From: Xylaria sp. FL1777
Taxonomy: Eukaryota; Ascomycota; Sordariomycetes; Xylariales; Xylariaceae
Length of the DNA stretch: 64,000 nucleotides
Reading direction: 5' to 3'
Assembly: GCA_022578965.1 (NCBI GenBank)
Contig: MU400583.1
Span: 153,275-217,274, forward strand
Within the stretch, counting starts at the first letter, position 1; each line of letters starts with the position of its first letter. The notes under the pieces are model-generated. The model ran no database searches, was not told the origin of the DNA, and saw only the letters and a program-made list of their open reading frames with translations. The translations under genes were made by a program, and so were the position numbers. Positions 50,251 to 63,400 of the stretch are shown one piece after another.

Positions 50251-51974
50251 TAGCAATATATTTCCGAAATATAGTTAGCAGGTTAAGTTATTGGAGTTTT
50301 GTTGCACGCATGTTTACGTTTTAATAAACGGTTTTCTTTTAACGTTTTTTTAGGGTTTATACGAATCTTTGTTTTGCTTTTTGTTTTAAGCAATAACACG
50401 TAAATACAAGTAATTAAAATAAGTTAAATTTTTTATTATTGTTTTTAAAGTTTAACGCTAAGCATAAACTAGATGTTTTTTTTTTTTTTGTGCAAGCTAC
50501 TATTAAAGAAAGCTTGTTATTATTATTATTAAATAGTTTAATATAGACAGTGTTTAATAATTGTTGTTTTTAACAACCGTTATATTAAAATATACTTTTT
50601 AACGCTTATGCATTAAAAGTTTGTTTAATGTTCTATTAAATACGTTTATTTATTGTATTAATAAAAGTAGAAATTTTGTTTATAGCTTTAATAAGCAAAG
50701 CTTTAGTATTGTTATTTTTTTTGTTGTTTTTAAAGATATTGTTTTTATTATTATAGTATTTAACATAAAAAATAACATAACGTTTTGTAGTTAATGTTAT
50801 TTTGCTTTTTATTGCTTTTTAGAATTTATAAGTTTTTAAATTTATATTTAGGCTAGTTTAGATATTTTTTTATAGCTTATTTATTATTATAATTATAAGC
50901 TGTATGCTATTAGGTTTTAAATTAGCTTTTTTTATTTTTGTGTTTATATAAGTTAAGATACTATTTAGCTTTGCAGCTAAAATTTAGCTAACAAAGTTTA
51001 TTGTTTTATTTAGCGCTACTATATATTACAAAGTAATTATTTTTGCTTTTAAATAAATTAAGTTATAAATAGTTTAATTATTGCTGTTTTTATTGAGGTA
51101 ATGTTATAGTAGCTTTAAAGTAATATTTATAACATTATTATTAAACGTGTTAAATAGATTTTTTATAGCGTTATTATTGTTTTAAAGTTTTTATAGTTTA
51201 AAGCGTTTTATATAACGTTTAACAAGCGTTGCAATTTTTTCGAAATAATAATATTAGTACTTTAGTATTTATATAATATTATTAAAAACTGCTAAAAAAA
51301 CAAGTCTAGTTTACATAAATAAATATTTAATAGTATTAAGCAAAGTGCTAAATTTATGTTTTGTATTTTTATAAATTTAAAGTGTTTTTATTTTTTTTTT
51401 TGTTAAAATTTTAAAAAATTTTTTTAGGAGTTTAAAAGTAAGTTTTTTGCGCTTGCGCAAGATTGCTTCTAGTTTTTTTTTTACTTGTATATATAGCTAA
51501 GTTTCAAAGAGTTATTAATAAAGTAAAATTGTTGCTAGGTTTTTTATTACTTTTTTTATAAATAATGTTTTATAGATTAAATAGCAGTTAACAATATTGC
51601 TTTAATATTAGATAAATATAGTAGCGTTTTTAACTAATTTAAAGTTAACTACTTTATTTAAGCAATTTGCGCAGTAGTTATATAACTTAGTTTTTAGTTT
51701 GCTATTAAAACTTTTTTATTGCTTAATTAATTGCAGAATTTGCTAGTATTTCTTTTTAAAGCTTTATGTAGCTTTAATAATACTTTTATATTTTTTTTTA
51801 GTTATGCAAATATTACTTTTGTAATTCTTTTTAAGCTTAAGTATACTTAAGGCAATAAGCTTATTAACTTAGTTATTAAAAAAGTAAAAATTTATACGTA
51901 TTATTATTGCGCAGTTGCTAATAAAGAATTTAGCTATAGTTATAATTTAAAAAAAAAGGTTAAAGCTATATATT

Positions 51975-52284
51975 AGCAGGATAACATTTATAAGTAACGT
52001 TGTTGTTATGTATAAAAAGCAAGAAAAAAATGTGTTTTAGCAAAATAACATTTATAAGTAACGTTGTTATTATATATAAAAGGCGAAAAAAAAAATGTAT
52101 GTTTATAAGCAATGTTGTTGTTTTGTATAAAGAGCAAAAGAAAAAATGTGCTTTTTGTTATATATAAAGGGCAAAAAAGAAAATGTGTAAACGGTGTTTA
52201 TAAGCAGCAAAAAGATATATTTTAAAGAAATAGCGTTTATAAATGTTATTGTTATTACATAAAGGGCAAACATAAAAAATGTGG
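51975..52284. repeat. diverged ~70-base tandem repeats inside E3
   Basis: About four diverged copies of a unit containing aacatttataagtaacgttg followed by an A-rich tail and aaaatgtg. Some copies are shortened. Confidence 0.65.
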
Positions 52285-55200
52285 TATGTAGTGCATAACT
52301 TTAAAGTAAAACAAAATAGCATTATTGTTTAAGTTAATATAGCAAATGTAATTTTAATAATGAATAGCTTTATTATTGCAGTTAGTATGTTAAACGTAAT
52401 CTTAAATAACTATAGTTATTAGGAAATATGTGTTTTGTTTATTTATTATTGTTTTTAAGTTTGTTTAGTTAATTATATGTTAGTTATACAGTTAAGTATA
52501 ACTACTTATATATTTGTTTTTAGTACTACTTATATTAGTTTTTATTTATTTGCTATTATAAGTATTGTAGCTATGCTTTTTTTATTACTTTTTTTTAGCT
52601 TAGCTACTTTTTTATTGTTTAAAAGCTTATAGTTTGCATTAAATCTATATACAAGCTTTTTTGCATTTTGTATTAATGTTTTTTAAAAGTACTACTAATT
52701 ATGCACTACTAAGTATTTTTTTTATTAAACTAAATATTTTAGTTAAAGATGTTCTTTTTGTTTGTTTATTTTTTTTTTAAGCAGCTTTTTTATTTTGTAC
52801 AACTTTTATTTATTTGTATTTTTGTTTATAAATATTTGTTTTAGTTTTAAGCAACGTTTATTTTATGGGTTTTTATTTATGGGTTTAAGATATAATTATG
52901 CTATTAATACTGTACGGTAAACTTTTTAATATTTTAGGAAATTTAGTTTATATGCTAAGTTATTAATTTGTTTTATAATTATTAATAGCTTAATATACTG
53001 CTGCAACTATTTTTTAAGAAGTTATTTTAATAGATAATATTTTTTATATAATCTTAAGTATATTTTATTATTAATATTAAATTTAAACAAGGTGTATTTT
53101 TTGTTATATTAAAGTTTTATTTTTATTGCTATAAAGTTTAAAACTATTTAAGCTTTTTTTTGGTATATTTTTTGTACTGCTTTATAGTTTTTAGCTTGTT
53201 TAAAAACCTTTAGTATAAATAATAAAGTTGCTAGCTTAAAGCTAAAAACTAGTTTATTAGGACTTTGTTTTATGACTTTTTGTTTAAAGTTATTAAGTAT
53301 ATATTAAAGTACTACAATAATCTTATTTTAAGGAACATTGGAATTTAAGTAATAAAACTTAATAGCTACTTTTATGTTTTAGTTTTTATGTTTTAATTAA
53401 TTATTTGTTTATAGATAATATGCTATAAAGAACTATAAGGCCGTTTTTATATAAAAAAACAATGTTTTTTAAAAAGTAAAAAAGAACTTTTTATTTTTGT
53501 TTAAAATAATAATTTTAAAGATGCTTTAGTTGCTTAATATTAACATTTTTGCAACAATTTTTGCTTAATTTTCTATAGTATACGTTAAATGTTTTAAAAT
53601 TAATAAGGTTTTTTTGTTATACTTACATATAATAGTAAAAAAACAATTATATTTATTAAAGCTTTTTAGTTTTTAAATAGTATTTTTTGCAAATACTATT
53701 AGCATATTTATAATAAAGTTTATAGTTATATAATAATATAAGGTTAGTTTTAGTAGTATAAAGCGTAATAACTTTAGTAGTTTAGCATAATTTTGCTTGT
53801 TTTTAAAACATTTAAAACAGTAGTTTATATACTTTTTAACTTGTTTTAATAAATTTTATATAGTAAAGCTTTTAAGTTTTTATAGCATTTTTTTTATTTT
53901 AAAATAGTATTTTTTGTTATAGGCTGCTTTAAGCAAATTTTTAAAACAGTTTTTAGGTATAACTAGCTTTTATTGTTTAGGTTATGCGTTATAGTACAAA
54001 AAACCGTTTTTTTTTACTTTAAAGTTAACTTTTTTAGGTTTTTTAAAGCTATTTATTATGCTTTAAAGTTTTTTGTTTTTAGTATAACTGTTTTTTAGTT
54101 TTTTTTTAAACATATTATTTATTTTTATTATACTAATTATATATACAAAATCTTTAACAATGTTGTTTAAAATTAACTTTATATTATTAAAAGCTTTAGC
54201 AATATTTTTTTTATTAAATTTAGTTAATAATTAAAAAAGCGCATTTAATACTAAGTTTATTTTTTTTAAAATATATTAAACATTAAGCTAGTATTAATTA
54301 AAATATACTAATACTATTGCTAGTTATAAGTTTATTTTAATAATGTTTTATATTGCTAAGTTTTTTTGCAATATTACTTTTTATGTTGCTTTATAGTTTA
54401 TTAAAACTATAATGTTTTTTAAACATAACTATATTTATAAATAAAGCTATTTATATATTTATATTAAACATAAAACTTTTAGTTTTATTGCTTAATAGTT
54501 TTTTTTTTTTTGTGTTAACATTTTGCTAAAGAATATAATTAGCTATATTTAGTTTATAAGTATTAGTTTTTTATTTTAATAGCTTTTTAAATAAAAAACT
54601 ATAATACTATATTTATGCTTTAAAAAAGCGTTTATTTTTAAGAATATTTTTTAGGAGTAGTTCTAATATACAAGATATTTTTTTTATGTAAAGTTATTTT
54701 ATAAAATGTTAAAGCTTTTTTTTTTTTTAGTAGTAAGTTTAAATTTTTGCTATAATGTTTATTTTTTTTTAACAATAGCATTATGTTTTAAAATAATGTT
54801 ATTTTTTTTGCTTATTGCTAGTATAAACGTTTTTTATAATTACAATAGCTTGATTTTTTGTTAGAACTATAATATATATTTTTATAACTATATAACTATT
54901 TTAATATACGTTTTTAATTCGCTTAATGTTTTTAAAAATTTAATTTTTTGTATTGTGTTAATTTTATTTTTAGTAATATAAATGCTATTTTTATTAACTT
55001 AAAAGTTAAAAAGTTATACTAAAAAATATTTGCAAAAGAACTTCTTTAAAAATAATAATAAGCTAATATTTTAGAACTTTTAAAGAACTTGTTTTAAATA
55101 TTTTAAGTGTTTTTTTTTAGAATTACTAAATATAATAATGTTATTAATATACGTTTAACAAAAATGATTTATATTTTTAAGCTTAAGGTTTATAAACCTT

Positions 55201-58200
55201 TATATATATGCTAAGCTATTTTTAAAACTTATTAATACTATATTAAATACTTTTAGCTTTTTTTATAACATTATAACTATTTTGTTTTTATGCTTTAAAA
55301 ACATAAAAAGCTAATAAAAAAGTAAAGCTGCATTAAAAACTATTAAAACTACTTTGCTTTTAATGTTTAAAATAATGTTTTTTTATGTTAGCATAAAATA
55401 AACGTTTAAAATTATAATAGTATTTAGTAGTTTAAAATTTATTATGACTTTTTTTTTATGTTTACTTTATGCTGTTTTTTACGTTATAAATATAGGATAG
55501 CTAAAAGAAGTAAGCTTTTTTATTCATTTAAATTTTTTTTTAGCATATAATAAGTTAAAAGTAACGTTTAGTACAGCTTTATTTTTAACGCTTAGTTTAT
55601 ATAATTAAAAGTATACTTGTTAATTTTGCTAGCTTTTAATAAAATTAACTTTTATTTTTTCGTTTTTTAGTAAATTAATAATATTACAGCTAGTTTAAAT
55701 GTTATATTTTTTTAGCAGTTGTTTTTTTGCGTTAGTAAATTTTAAGTTTTTGTTAAAAATATATATTTTATGTTTTATTGTTTTAAACGGAATATTTTTT
55801 AGTTATTTAAAACTTTTTTTTATATTAGCTAGTTTTTTGTTTGTTTAAGCTTTTTATGCTTTTTTAAAAGATCGTATAAAATTTTGTAGTATTTTATCAG
55901 TAATTTTAAAGTTTTGTTTAAAAAAAGCTATATTATAACAGCATATATTACTTTAGTTAACTTATGTTTTATTGTTTATATTAAGATTTTAAATTATGTT
56001 AAGCTTTATTTTATGTTTAATACGTATAAATTTATTTGTATTATTTTAATATAAAATGTTTTTAAGTGTTTTGCTGCTAAAAATAACGTTTAAAAGTTCT
56101 GTTTTTAATTTATAAAAAGCGTACTTTTTTAAAAAGCTGTTTTTTGTTTATTTAAGCAAGTTTACATCTATAACTAAAATAAGTTAGAAAATTTCCGGTT
56201 AAATTATAATGTTTATTACTGCTATTATTTTACGTTTAATTATGTTTACTTAGCGTTTAATTATAACTAAAACAACATAGTTTTTTGCTATTATAATGTA
56301 AAATTATTTAACAAAGATATTAATAAATATGCTATAAGCGTTTATTTATAGCGTGCTTAATAAAAAGTTTAGTTTTAATTTATTATTTATTTATGCTTTA
56401 ATTAATATAATAACTTTAATATTTTTTTTTTGGTTTGTTTTAGCAGAAATGCTAACTTTAAAAATGGCTTTTTTTTTAAAATAAATAAAGCTATTAATAC
56501 TGCTAACTATAAATAGTTTTGCTAAGCAAAAGATTTTAAATTGTTTGCTAAATTTTGTTAACTATGTTTTATTAATTATAATATTAAATGCTTTTATATT
56601 AATATATATTATGCTTGTTTATATAATTTTAGTTAAATATAAGTTTATTTTAGTGTAAATATAGCTAGCTTTTAGGTTGTTATAATTAACTAGTTTAAGT
56701 TTAAAGAGTATTTTTTGTACTTTTTTTAGTATATTTATATATTTTTTTTGATTTAGAATGTGCTATTCTTTAAAGCTATACTTTAGTTTATTAATAATAT
56801 GTTATATGTTTATTGTTTTAGTTTTTGCTTGTAGAAAAGCAGCTTTTTAGACTTTTTTCTTTAAGGAAATAAGGTTTATAGTTTATAAAGTATTGTTTTT
56901 AGTTATAGCAGCATTATTATTAGCATTAATTATAGGTATATACTTATTATTATAAATATAAAACATATATTTGTTATAAAACTTAAAGATTATGCTATAT
57001 TTGCGATATGTTTTTTTATATTAAAAAGCTATTTAGTTTAATGCAAATAAGTAAAAGTACATTTGTTTATTTTTTATGTTGTTTTTTTTAAAGAGGTTTT
57101 TTAGCATATAGTATTTATTTTAGGCTAATTGCGTTTTTTTGGCTTTTAATTTTGCATTATTTGTAGCAATAAACTTTTTTAAGTTAAAAAAGGCATAATT
57201 TTTTTTTTAGCAGGTTTTAATTTAGCGTTTTTATTTACGTACGGTGTTTTAATGGCTGTTTTTTTTATATAACTTTAATTGTTTTCAATATTGTTTACTT
57301 AATTAATATTAATAATGTTTATTTGAACATATGTAGTTCTAATTATAACTTTTTATGTTTTAGTTACTTTATTAATAATTATATTTTTTTTAGAAAAAAT
57401 AACTATAGTTGCTTTATTGTTTTTAATAGTATGAATTTTTACTTATATTATAATTATTGTTTTTATACTATAGCTATTAGTTATGTTATTTTATGTTTTA
57501 GTTTATACTTGTTATATATATATATGCTACTAAAGCAGGTAATATCTGGTTTTTTAGTAAAGAAGTTTTTTTTACAGGCATTTTAAGGTTAAACGTTATA
57601 AGTTTAATAGCTATTATTTAATTAATGAACTATGTTAATAGCTTAAACGTTTGTTTTTTAAAGAGATTGTTTTAGTAAGCCTTGGCTTTTTTCTTTAAGT
57701 GAGCTAAAAACTAGTTTATTTAAAAAGCTTTCAATAGTTTTGCAACTAGTTGTTTTATTAAGAAGCAAAAAAGGTTATATACTTTTAACATTTGTTGTTT
57801 ATTAGTTGTTTGTTTTGCAGCTTTAAATAGTTAAAAAATGCTTAAAGCTTACTTTTAAACAGATTTGTTTGCTTAAATGCAATTTACTAAGTATTTAAAT
57901 TATAGGCTTTTAAGCTATTATAAAGCGTTTGCTATATTTAGTTTAAAATGCTTTATAAAGCTATATAAAGCTGCTTTAAGGTTACTAAAATACATTTATT
58001 TTATAACTATAGGTAATTTGCTTGCTTATTATAATTAAGCTAATTTGCAAAAAAGTTAAAAAAAATTTTTCTAGATAATGGCTTGCTTAGCTAAGTTTTT
58101 GGCATGTTTACAAATGCTATTTACAAAAAAGTATATGTTATGCTAATAAATATCTGCTTTGATTTAAACGTGGTTTTTAGTGCTAAAGGACTTTTTAATG

Positions 58201-59409
58201 TAAGGGTTAAAATATTTAACGTAGGCTAGCTTTTAATAATTGCTTAAACTTTAAGTTCTGTTTTTTTGTATAATATTAATAAACTTATTAAATTTTGCTA
58301 TTAAGGCGCAAACTTCTTTATTTTAGAAAATATTAGTAAAGCTAGCATTAGCATTAGCATTTATGCAAGCTTTATTATTATTATTTGCTATAGTGTTAAA
58401 AATAGTATTTATTTAGCTAAAGATAGTATTTAATAAGTGATTGTTTTTTAGAGATAAGGCTTATAATTGTACTAGTATGTTTAATAAAGGGGTATACTTA
58501 TTTAAAATACAATAATCTAGTTTTAAGGAATTAAAGGAAAATAATATAAAGGTAATAAATATAATAAGTATAACTAGTTTAACTAGCTTATAATACTAAT
58601 TATAAAATAATAATTAAGCGTAGTTATTATTATAGATATACTAAACAACGTTTAAGGCTTGTTAAAAAGATTATTTGTTGATTTTTTACTTAAAGGGATA
58701 TTAAAAAACTTGCTTAAATAATTGTGTTTTTTTATAAAATAAAAACGAAATAAACAAAGTAATATTATGCAAAGAAAAAAATGTAATAAAAGTAAAATAA
58801 GATTTAATAATTTTTCTAAGTATGGAACAAGTAAAAAAAAGGATGTTTACTTACAGAATAACAGAATTTTTTGCGTTTAAAATAAAGTTGTAAACTTGCT
58901 AGCACTTAGTAACTAAATCGTTATTTAAGTTGCTTATAAAACTAATTTAAAGTTTGTTAAGGCTGTTAAAAAGTAGGAAAAAAAGTTTATAAGTTAAATA
59001 ACCAGAAAAATAATATAACTTAAAGTTTTAGAAGGCTTCTAGAAGTGTTATAAATATAAAACAACATTTATAATAGCGTTTAAAATTAAAACTAACTGCT
59101 AAGGGAAATAGGTGGGTGTTTTTTTAAAAAAGTGTTTATTGTTTATAGAAAAAAAGTGTTTTTTAAAATATTGTTTATAAGCAAAAAAATAAAAAGCAGG
59201 TATTTAAGAAAGCATTTTTTACTTTTTAAAGTTAAAAATAGCTACTAATGTTTTATTTATAATGTTGTTATTAGTAGTAAAAGTGAGTTAAGAAAAAAAG
59301 GTGTTTTCTAGGGATAACGCCTAAAGTGTTAAGCTATTAAGCTTTTAAGTAAAAGATTAGCTTTGTTAGTTAAGTATAGTATAAATAAAACAGTTGCTAG
59401 CTACTAAAC

Positions 59410-59607
59410 TATTATAGTCCAAAAACTAAGAAATTAAAAAACTAGTTATTTATTAAAGATAATTTAGCTAAAAAGTTATTTATAAATAATGTCTAGCTAA
59501 ACATTATTTATAAACGTTATTTTAGAATGCTATTTTAAAACAGTGTTTATAAATAGTGTTCCAAAGTGAAATACTGTTTATAAACAGCGTTTATAAACAA
59601 CCTAACA
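59410..59607. repeat. right LTR of E3 (198 bp)
   Basis: Same length as the left copy. It starts tattatagtcc where the left copy has tgttatggtcc; the differences are G to A. Confidence 0.9.
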
Positions 59608-59612
59608 TTAGT

Positions 59613-59627
59613 GCTAATTTTGTAATA
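59613..59627 (-). repeat. 3' LTR of E2, minor piece (15 bp)
   Basis: Reads ctaattttgtaata on the plus strand after the first base, the reverse complement of the LTR start. It completes the 494-base LTR cut by E3. Confidence 0.85.
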
Positions 59628-59643
59628 TTATTTTCTTTTTTTT
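59628..59643 (-). other. polypurine tract of E2 (minus strand)
   Basis: Pyrimidine run ttattttcttttttt on the plus strand is the reverse complement of the E1 purine tract and directly adjoins the E2 3' LTR. Confidence 0.7.
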
Positions 59644-59948
59644 AGAATTATTGTTTTAATAATTTTTTATAAGTATTTTTTTTTTCTTTTTTTTTTATAT
59701 GTTATAATATTAAAGCGCATTAAAAAAACTAACTGCTTATTTAAAACAAAGCAAAAACTTATTTTTGCTTTTTTTATTAATTTTATTAGCTATAAAGTTA
59801 TGCTTTATTTTTACTGCTTTAATTAATTATTAATGTATAAAATAATAAATAATATATTTTGTTGTTTTAAATATATATATACTAGTTGCTTTTATAATAA
59901 ATCGGAAGTTTTAATTAATTTAATTAATAATATAATTTTTAAACATTA

Positions 59949-60442
59949 TGTTATAAAATTAGTATTAAGGTGGCTTTTAAAGCGGCTTAATGCCTTTATA
60001 TATACTTTACACCTTTTCTTTTGCTAGCTAAAGCCGAAGTTATATAACAACTTACCTAGTTTACTAAGCTTACGGTAATTTAAGGCTTACTAAGCTTATA
60101 GTAATTTAAGGCTTACTAAGCTTATAATAATTTAATGCTTATTAAACTTGCAATAATTTAAAAAAGGTTACTACTTTTTTTATTTTTTTTTTATTTATAT
60201 AATTATGCATTTTCTATATTTAATTACTTATTTAGTTTTAGTTTTTTAGCTATTAATTTTTTATAACTGCTAAGCATTAATATATTTATTACTTTTAATT
60301 CCTTAAGACTTCTATTAATACATAGTAATAAAAGTACTCCAAAAACTTTCTTAACGAACTATTGTTAAAAATTTTATTGTTACCTGCAAATTAAGACCCT
60401 AAAGGCAAACCTGTTATATTAGTATATAATAAGTCCGTTATA
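59949..60442 (+). mobile_element. solo LTR of the E1 family inside E2
   Basis: An isolated 494-base LTR in plus orientation, opposite to its host E2. Starts tgttataaaattag and ends gtccgttata. Target duplication catta (59944-59948) and tatta (60443-60447), differing by one C to T change. Outside it, inverted E2 internal sequence resumes on both sides. It carries the same four 26-base tandem repeats. Confidence 0.9.
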
Positions 60443-63400
60443 TATTATTGTTTTAAAAAAAAAAAAAAACAAGCAAAGCAATAGCTATTTTTAGTTTAAA
60501 AAAAATTAAAACAAGCTTAAAATAGCTTTAATTTTGTTTTAAGCAAGTTAGTTTAGCTTTATATATAAAAACGTTTTTTAAAAGCAAAAAGTATTAAAAT
60601 AGTTTAATAAAAGCTTTAGTTTTTAAATAAACTAAACAAAATAAAGTGTATTAAAAAAAAACAAAAAGCGCTAATAAAAAAGCAAAAATAACAAAAAAAG
60701 CAAGCTAAAGCAACATAAGCTGCTTTATTTAAGTTTAATTAAGATTTTTTAAGCGTTTTTTTTAAAGTTAATTTTTTTTTTCTAGTTTTAAGCAGTTAAA
60801 ATATTAGCAATAAAACTAATTTATAACTATTTTAGCAGTTTTTAAGTATTTTTTAAGTTTTTAAGTATTATTAACATATAAATATTTTTTTTATTTAATA
60901 AAATACTTTAAGTTATTATTATTTTAATAAAAATTTAGTATATTTTTAATTTTATAAATGTTTTAATTTATTTTTATTTTTAGTTATGTTTTAATAAATG
61001 TTTTAATAAATATTAGTTTTAGTAAAAAAATGTAAAAAATAAGGTAAATTTGCATATTTTTTAGTAATAATAGTTTATAGTTAATAAGTAAAATAACTTT
61101 TTTAATTTTAAAAAAGCTAAGTTTTTTAACTTTTAATTTATTACTTAGTTGTTTTATTTTAATTTAAAAAATATTAATGTTTATATTTTATTTTTATTAT
61201 AATAAATAAACTTTGTTTTTTTTTTAAAAGTTAGTTTTTTAGTTTGTTTTTTGTTATAATATATTAATATTTGTTGTTATAAAAATTAAAAGCATAATTA
61301 TAGTTTAACTTATAGCGTTTTAATTTTTGTTGTAATAATTTTTGCTTAAAGTACTATAGTTAAAATAATAAATGCTTTTATTAATGTTTTTTTTTGTTTT
61401 TTAATAATTGCTTGCTATTTATAAATAGCTTTATGTAAAAATATGTTTATATTTTTATTTATTAATATATTATATAAAATTTGTATTATTAGTAATAATT
61501 TTACTTAATTGTTTTATTAATAATTAATATAATTTTATAAATATTGTTTTAATATTTAGTTTAGTTTTTTTGTTTGTTTATTTATTTATAAGTAATAAGC
61601 AATTAAAAACTTTAGTTTAATACTAATAAGTTTAAAAAAACTAGTTTTAAACTTAAAAATAAACAATTTATTTTAGTTTAAAACAATTTTTTTTAGTAGC
61701 TTATGTTTATTTTAATATTAGCATATAAAAGCATATATAAGTTATTTAACTATTATATTTTTTTTAAACAGTAAAAAATAAGCATATTTAGTAAGTTTAT
61801 TAATAATAATTTATATTTTATTATATTATATTTTTGTAACTAAATTAGTTAATAAAAATAATGCTATAATAAAATTTTAAATAATAGTATATTATGCTTA
61901 TTTAAGTATTTATATAAATTATAGCAGTTTATAAAGCTTATATTAAGTTATTTTAGCTTTATTATAAATATTGCACTTTTTTATAATAAATTTAACTATG
62001 TTTTATAGTTTTAAAAAATTATACTTTTTTTATAATTATTGGACTATTTTTATTGCTTTTTAATGTTTATATAATAAATGTTTATAAAATTCTTTAATAA
62101 ACTTGTTTTATAAAAATTCTAGTAAATAAACTTTATGTTTATATATTAGCTTATTATTTTTTAATTTTTTGTGTTTTTATAATTATGTTAACTTTTTTAA
62201 ATTATAAGCTTATTATAGCTATATATTTATAAAGTTTTTAAGTATAATTTTAATTTTTAAGCTTTTATTTTTTTAGAAATATAATACTTAAATGTTTTTT
62301 TTTAAAACTTTAAATTTTTTTTAACTTTATTAATTAAGTATGTTTGCTTAAATGTTTTTTTTTTTTAATGTAATATATTTTAAAGTTAAACTTAAAAAAA
62401 AAAACTATTTAATTTTTATGTTATTTAGTAATTTTTTGTATAGTTATAAATTTTATTAAGTTTTAATAATTTAAATAAATTTTAATTAGCTTTATAGTTT
62501 TTATAAAAAATAGTTTTTATTTTTTAAGTGCTATAATAATTACAAGCAGTTTTTTGTTATATATAAAGTATTATAATGTTATGTTTTATAATGCTTTAAA
62601 ATAATAAGCTATTAAATATTATTTTTTGTTGTTTTTTAGTTGTTTTAAAACTTTTGCAATTATATTATTTAAAGCATTTATTTTTAGCTTTTTTTTTTTT
62701 TATAAATTAAGTAGTTTAATTATAAAATTAAAAATAATTTTTAGTTTTAGTTTTTTAAAAGCTTTTTGAGCTTTTTTTAAAATTAAAAAGAATTTTCTTT
62801 TATATTTTTTTTTTGTATATTTTATAAAATAAAATGCTATTTTTCTAAAGTCTTAAATTAATATTTAAACATAGTTTAAAAATTTTAATGCTTATTATAT
62901 ATTTATAATAATAGCTAAATTAAATATTTTTTAGTTTTATATTATATTAATTTTTAACTGTTAAATTTATATTTATTTTAAAGTAATTATAAATCTTAAA
63001 AAGTTAATTTTTTATATATACTATATATATTTTTTTGTATTAAGTTATAATTTTGCTTATTTAAGTATTTTTAACACTTAAATTATATGTTTTTTGTATT
63101 TTTCTAATGTTTTAAAATAAATTAAAATATTATTTAAATAAATAAATATAAACTTATTTAAAAACTTTTATAAAATTATTATTATTATATATTAAAAGCT
63201 AGCTAATATATTTTATAGTTTTTATAACATAATTATATACTTATATAATTTATATATTGTTTATATAGTAATTTTTTATTTTTTTTTTTAGTTATTTTAA
63301 TAGTATAATATTTATTTAAAATATTAACTATTATAAACTATTTTGCTTAGCTAATATTTTTTTTTATAGTTATTAATAAAGTAAAAAAATATTTATTTAT

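Larger units (their letters stand above)
49692..59607. mobile_element. E3: nested LTR retrotransposon (9.9 kb) of a second family
   Basis: Direct terminal repeats of 198 bases (49692-49889 and 59410-59607) start tgttat and end taaca or ataata (ancestral TG...CA). A perfect 5-bp target duplication ttagt lies at 49687-49691 and 59608-59612. It is inserted in the 3' LTR of E2. The internal part is T-rich on the plus strand, which suggests the coding strand is the minus one (inference). No open frame survives. It contains several tandem arrays near its left end. Confidence 0.92.

Noticed and set aside
57323..57586. 87-residue open frame in the A+T-rich island, also 42150-42347 and 59833-60027
   Set aside because: Low-complexity residues (Asn, Ile, Phe, Tyr, Lys) expected from A+T-rich DNA; they lie inside dead retroelements.
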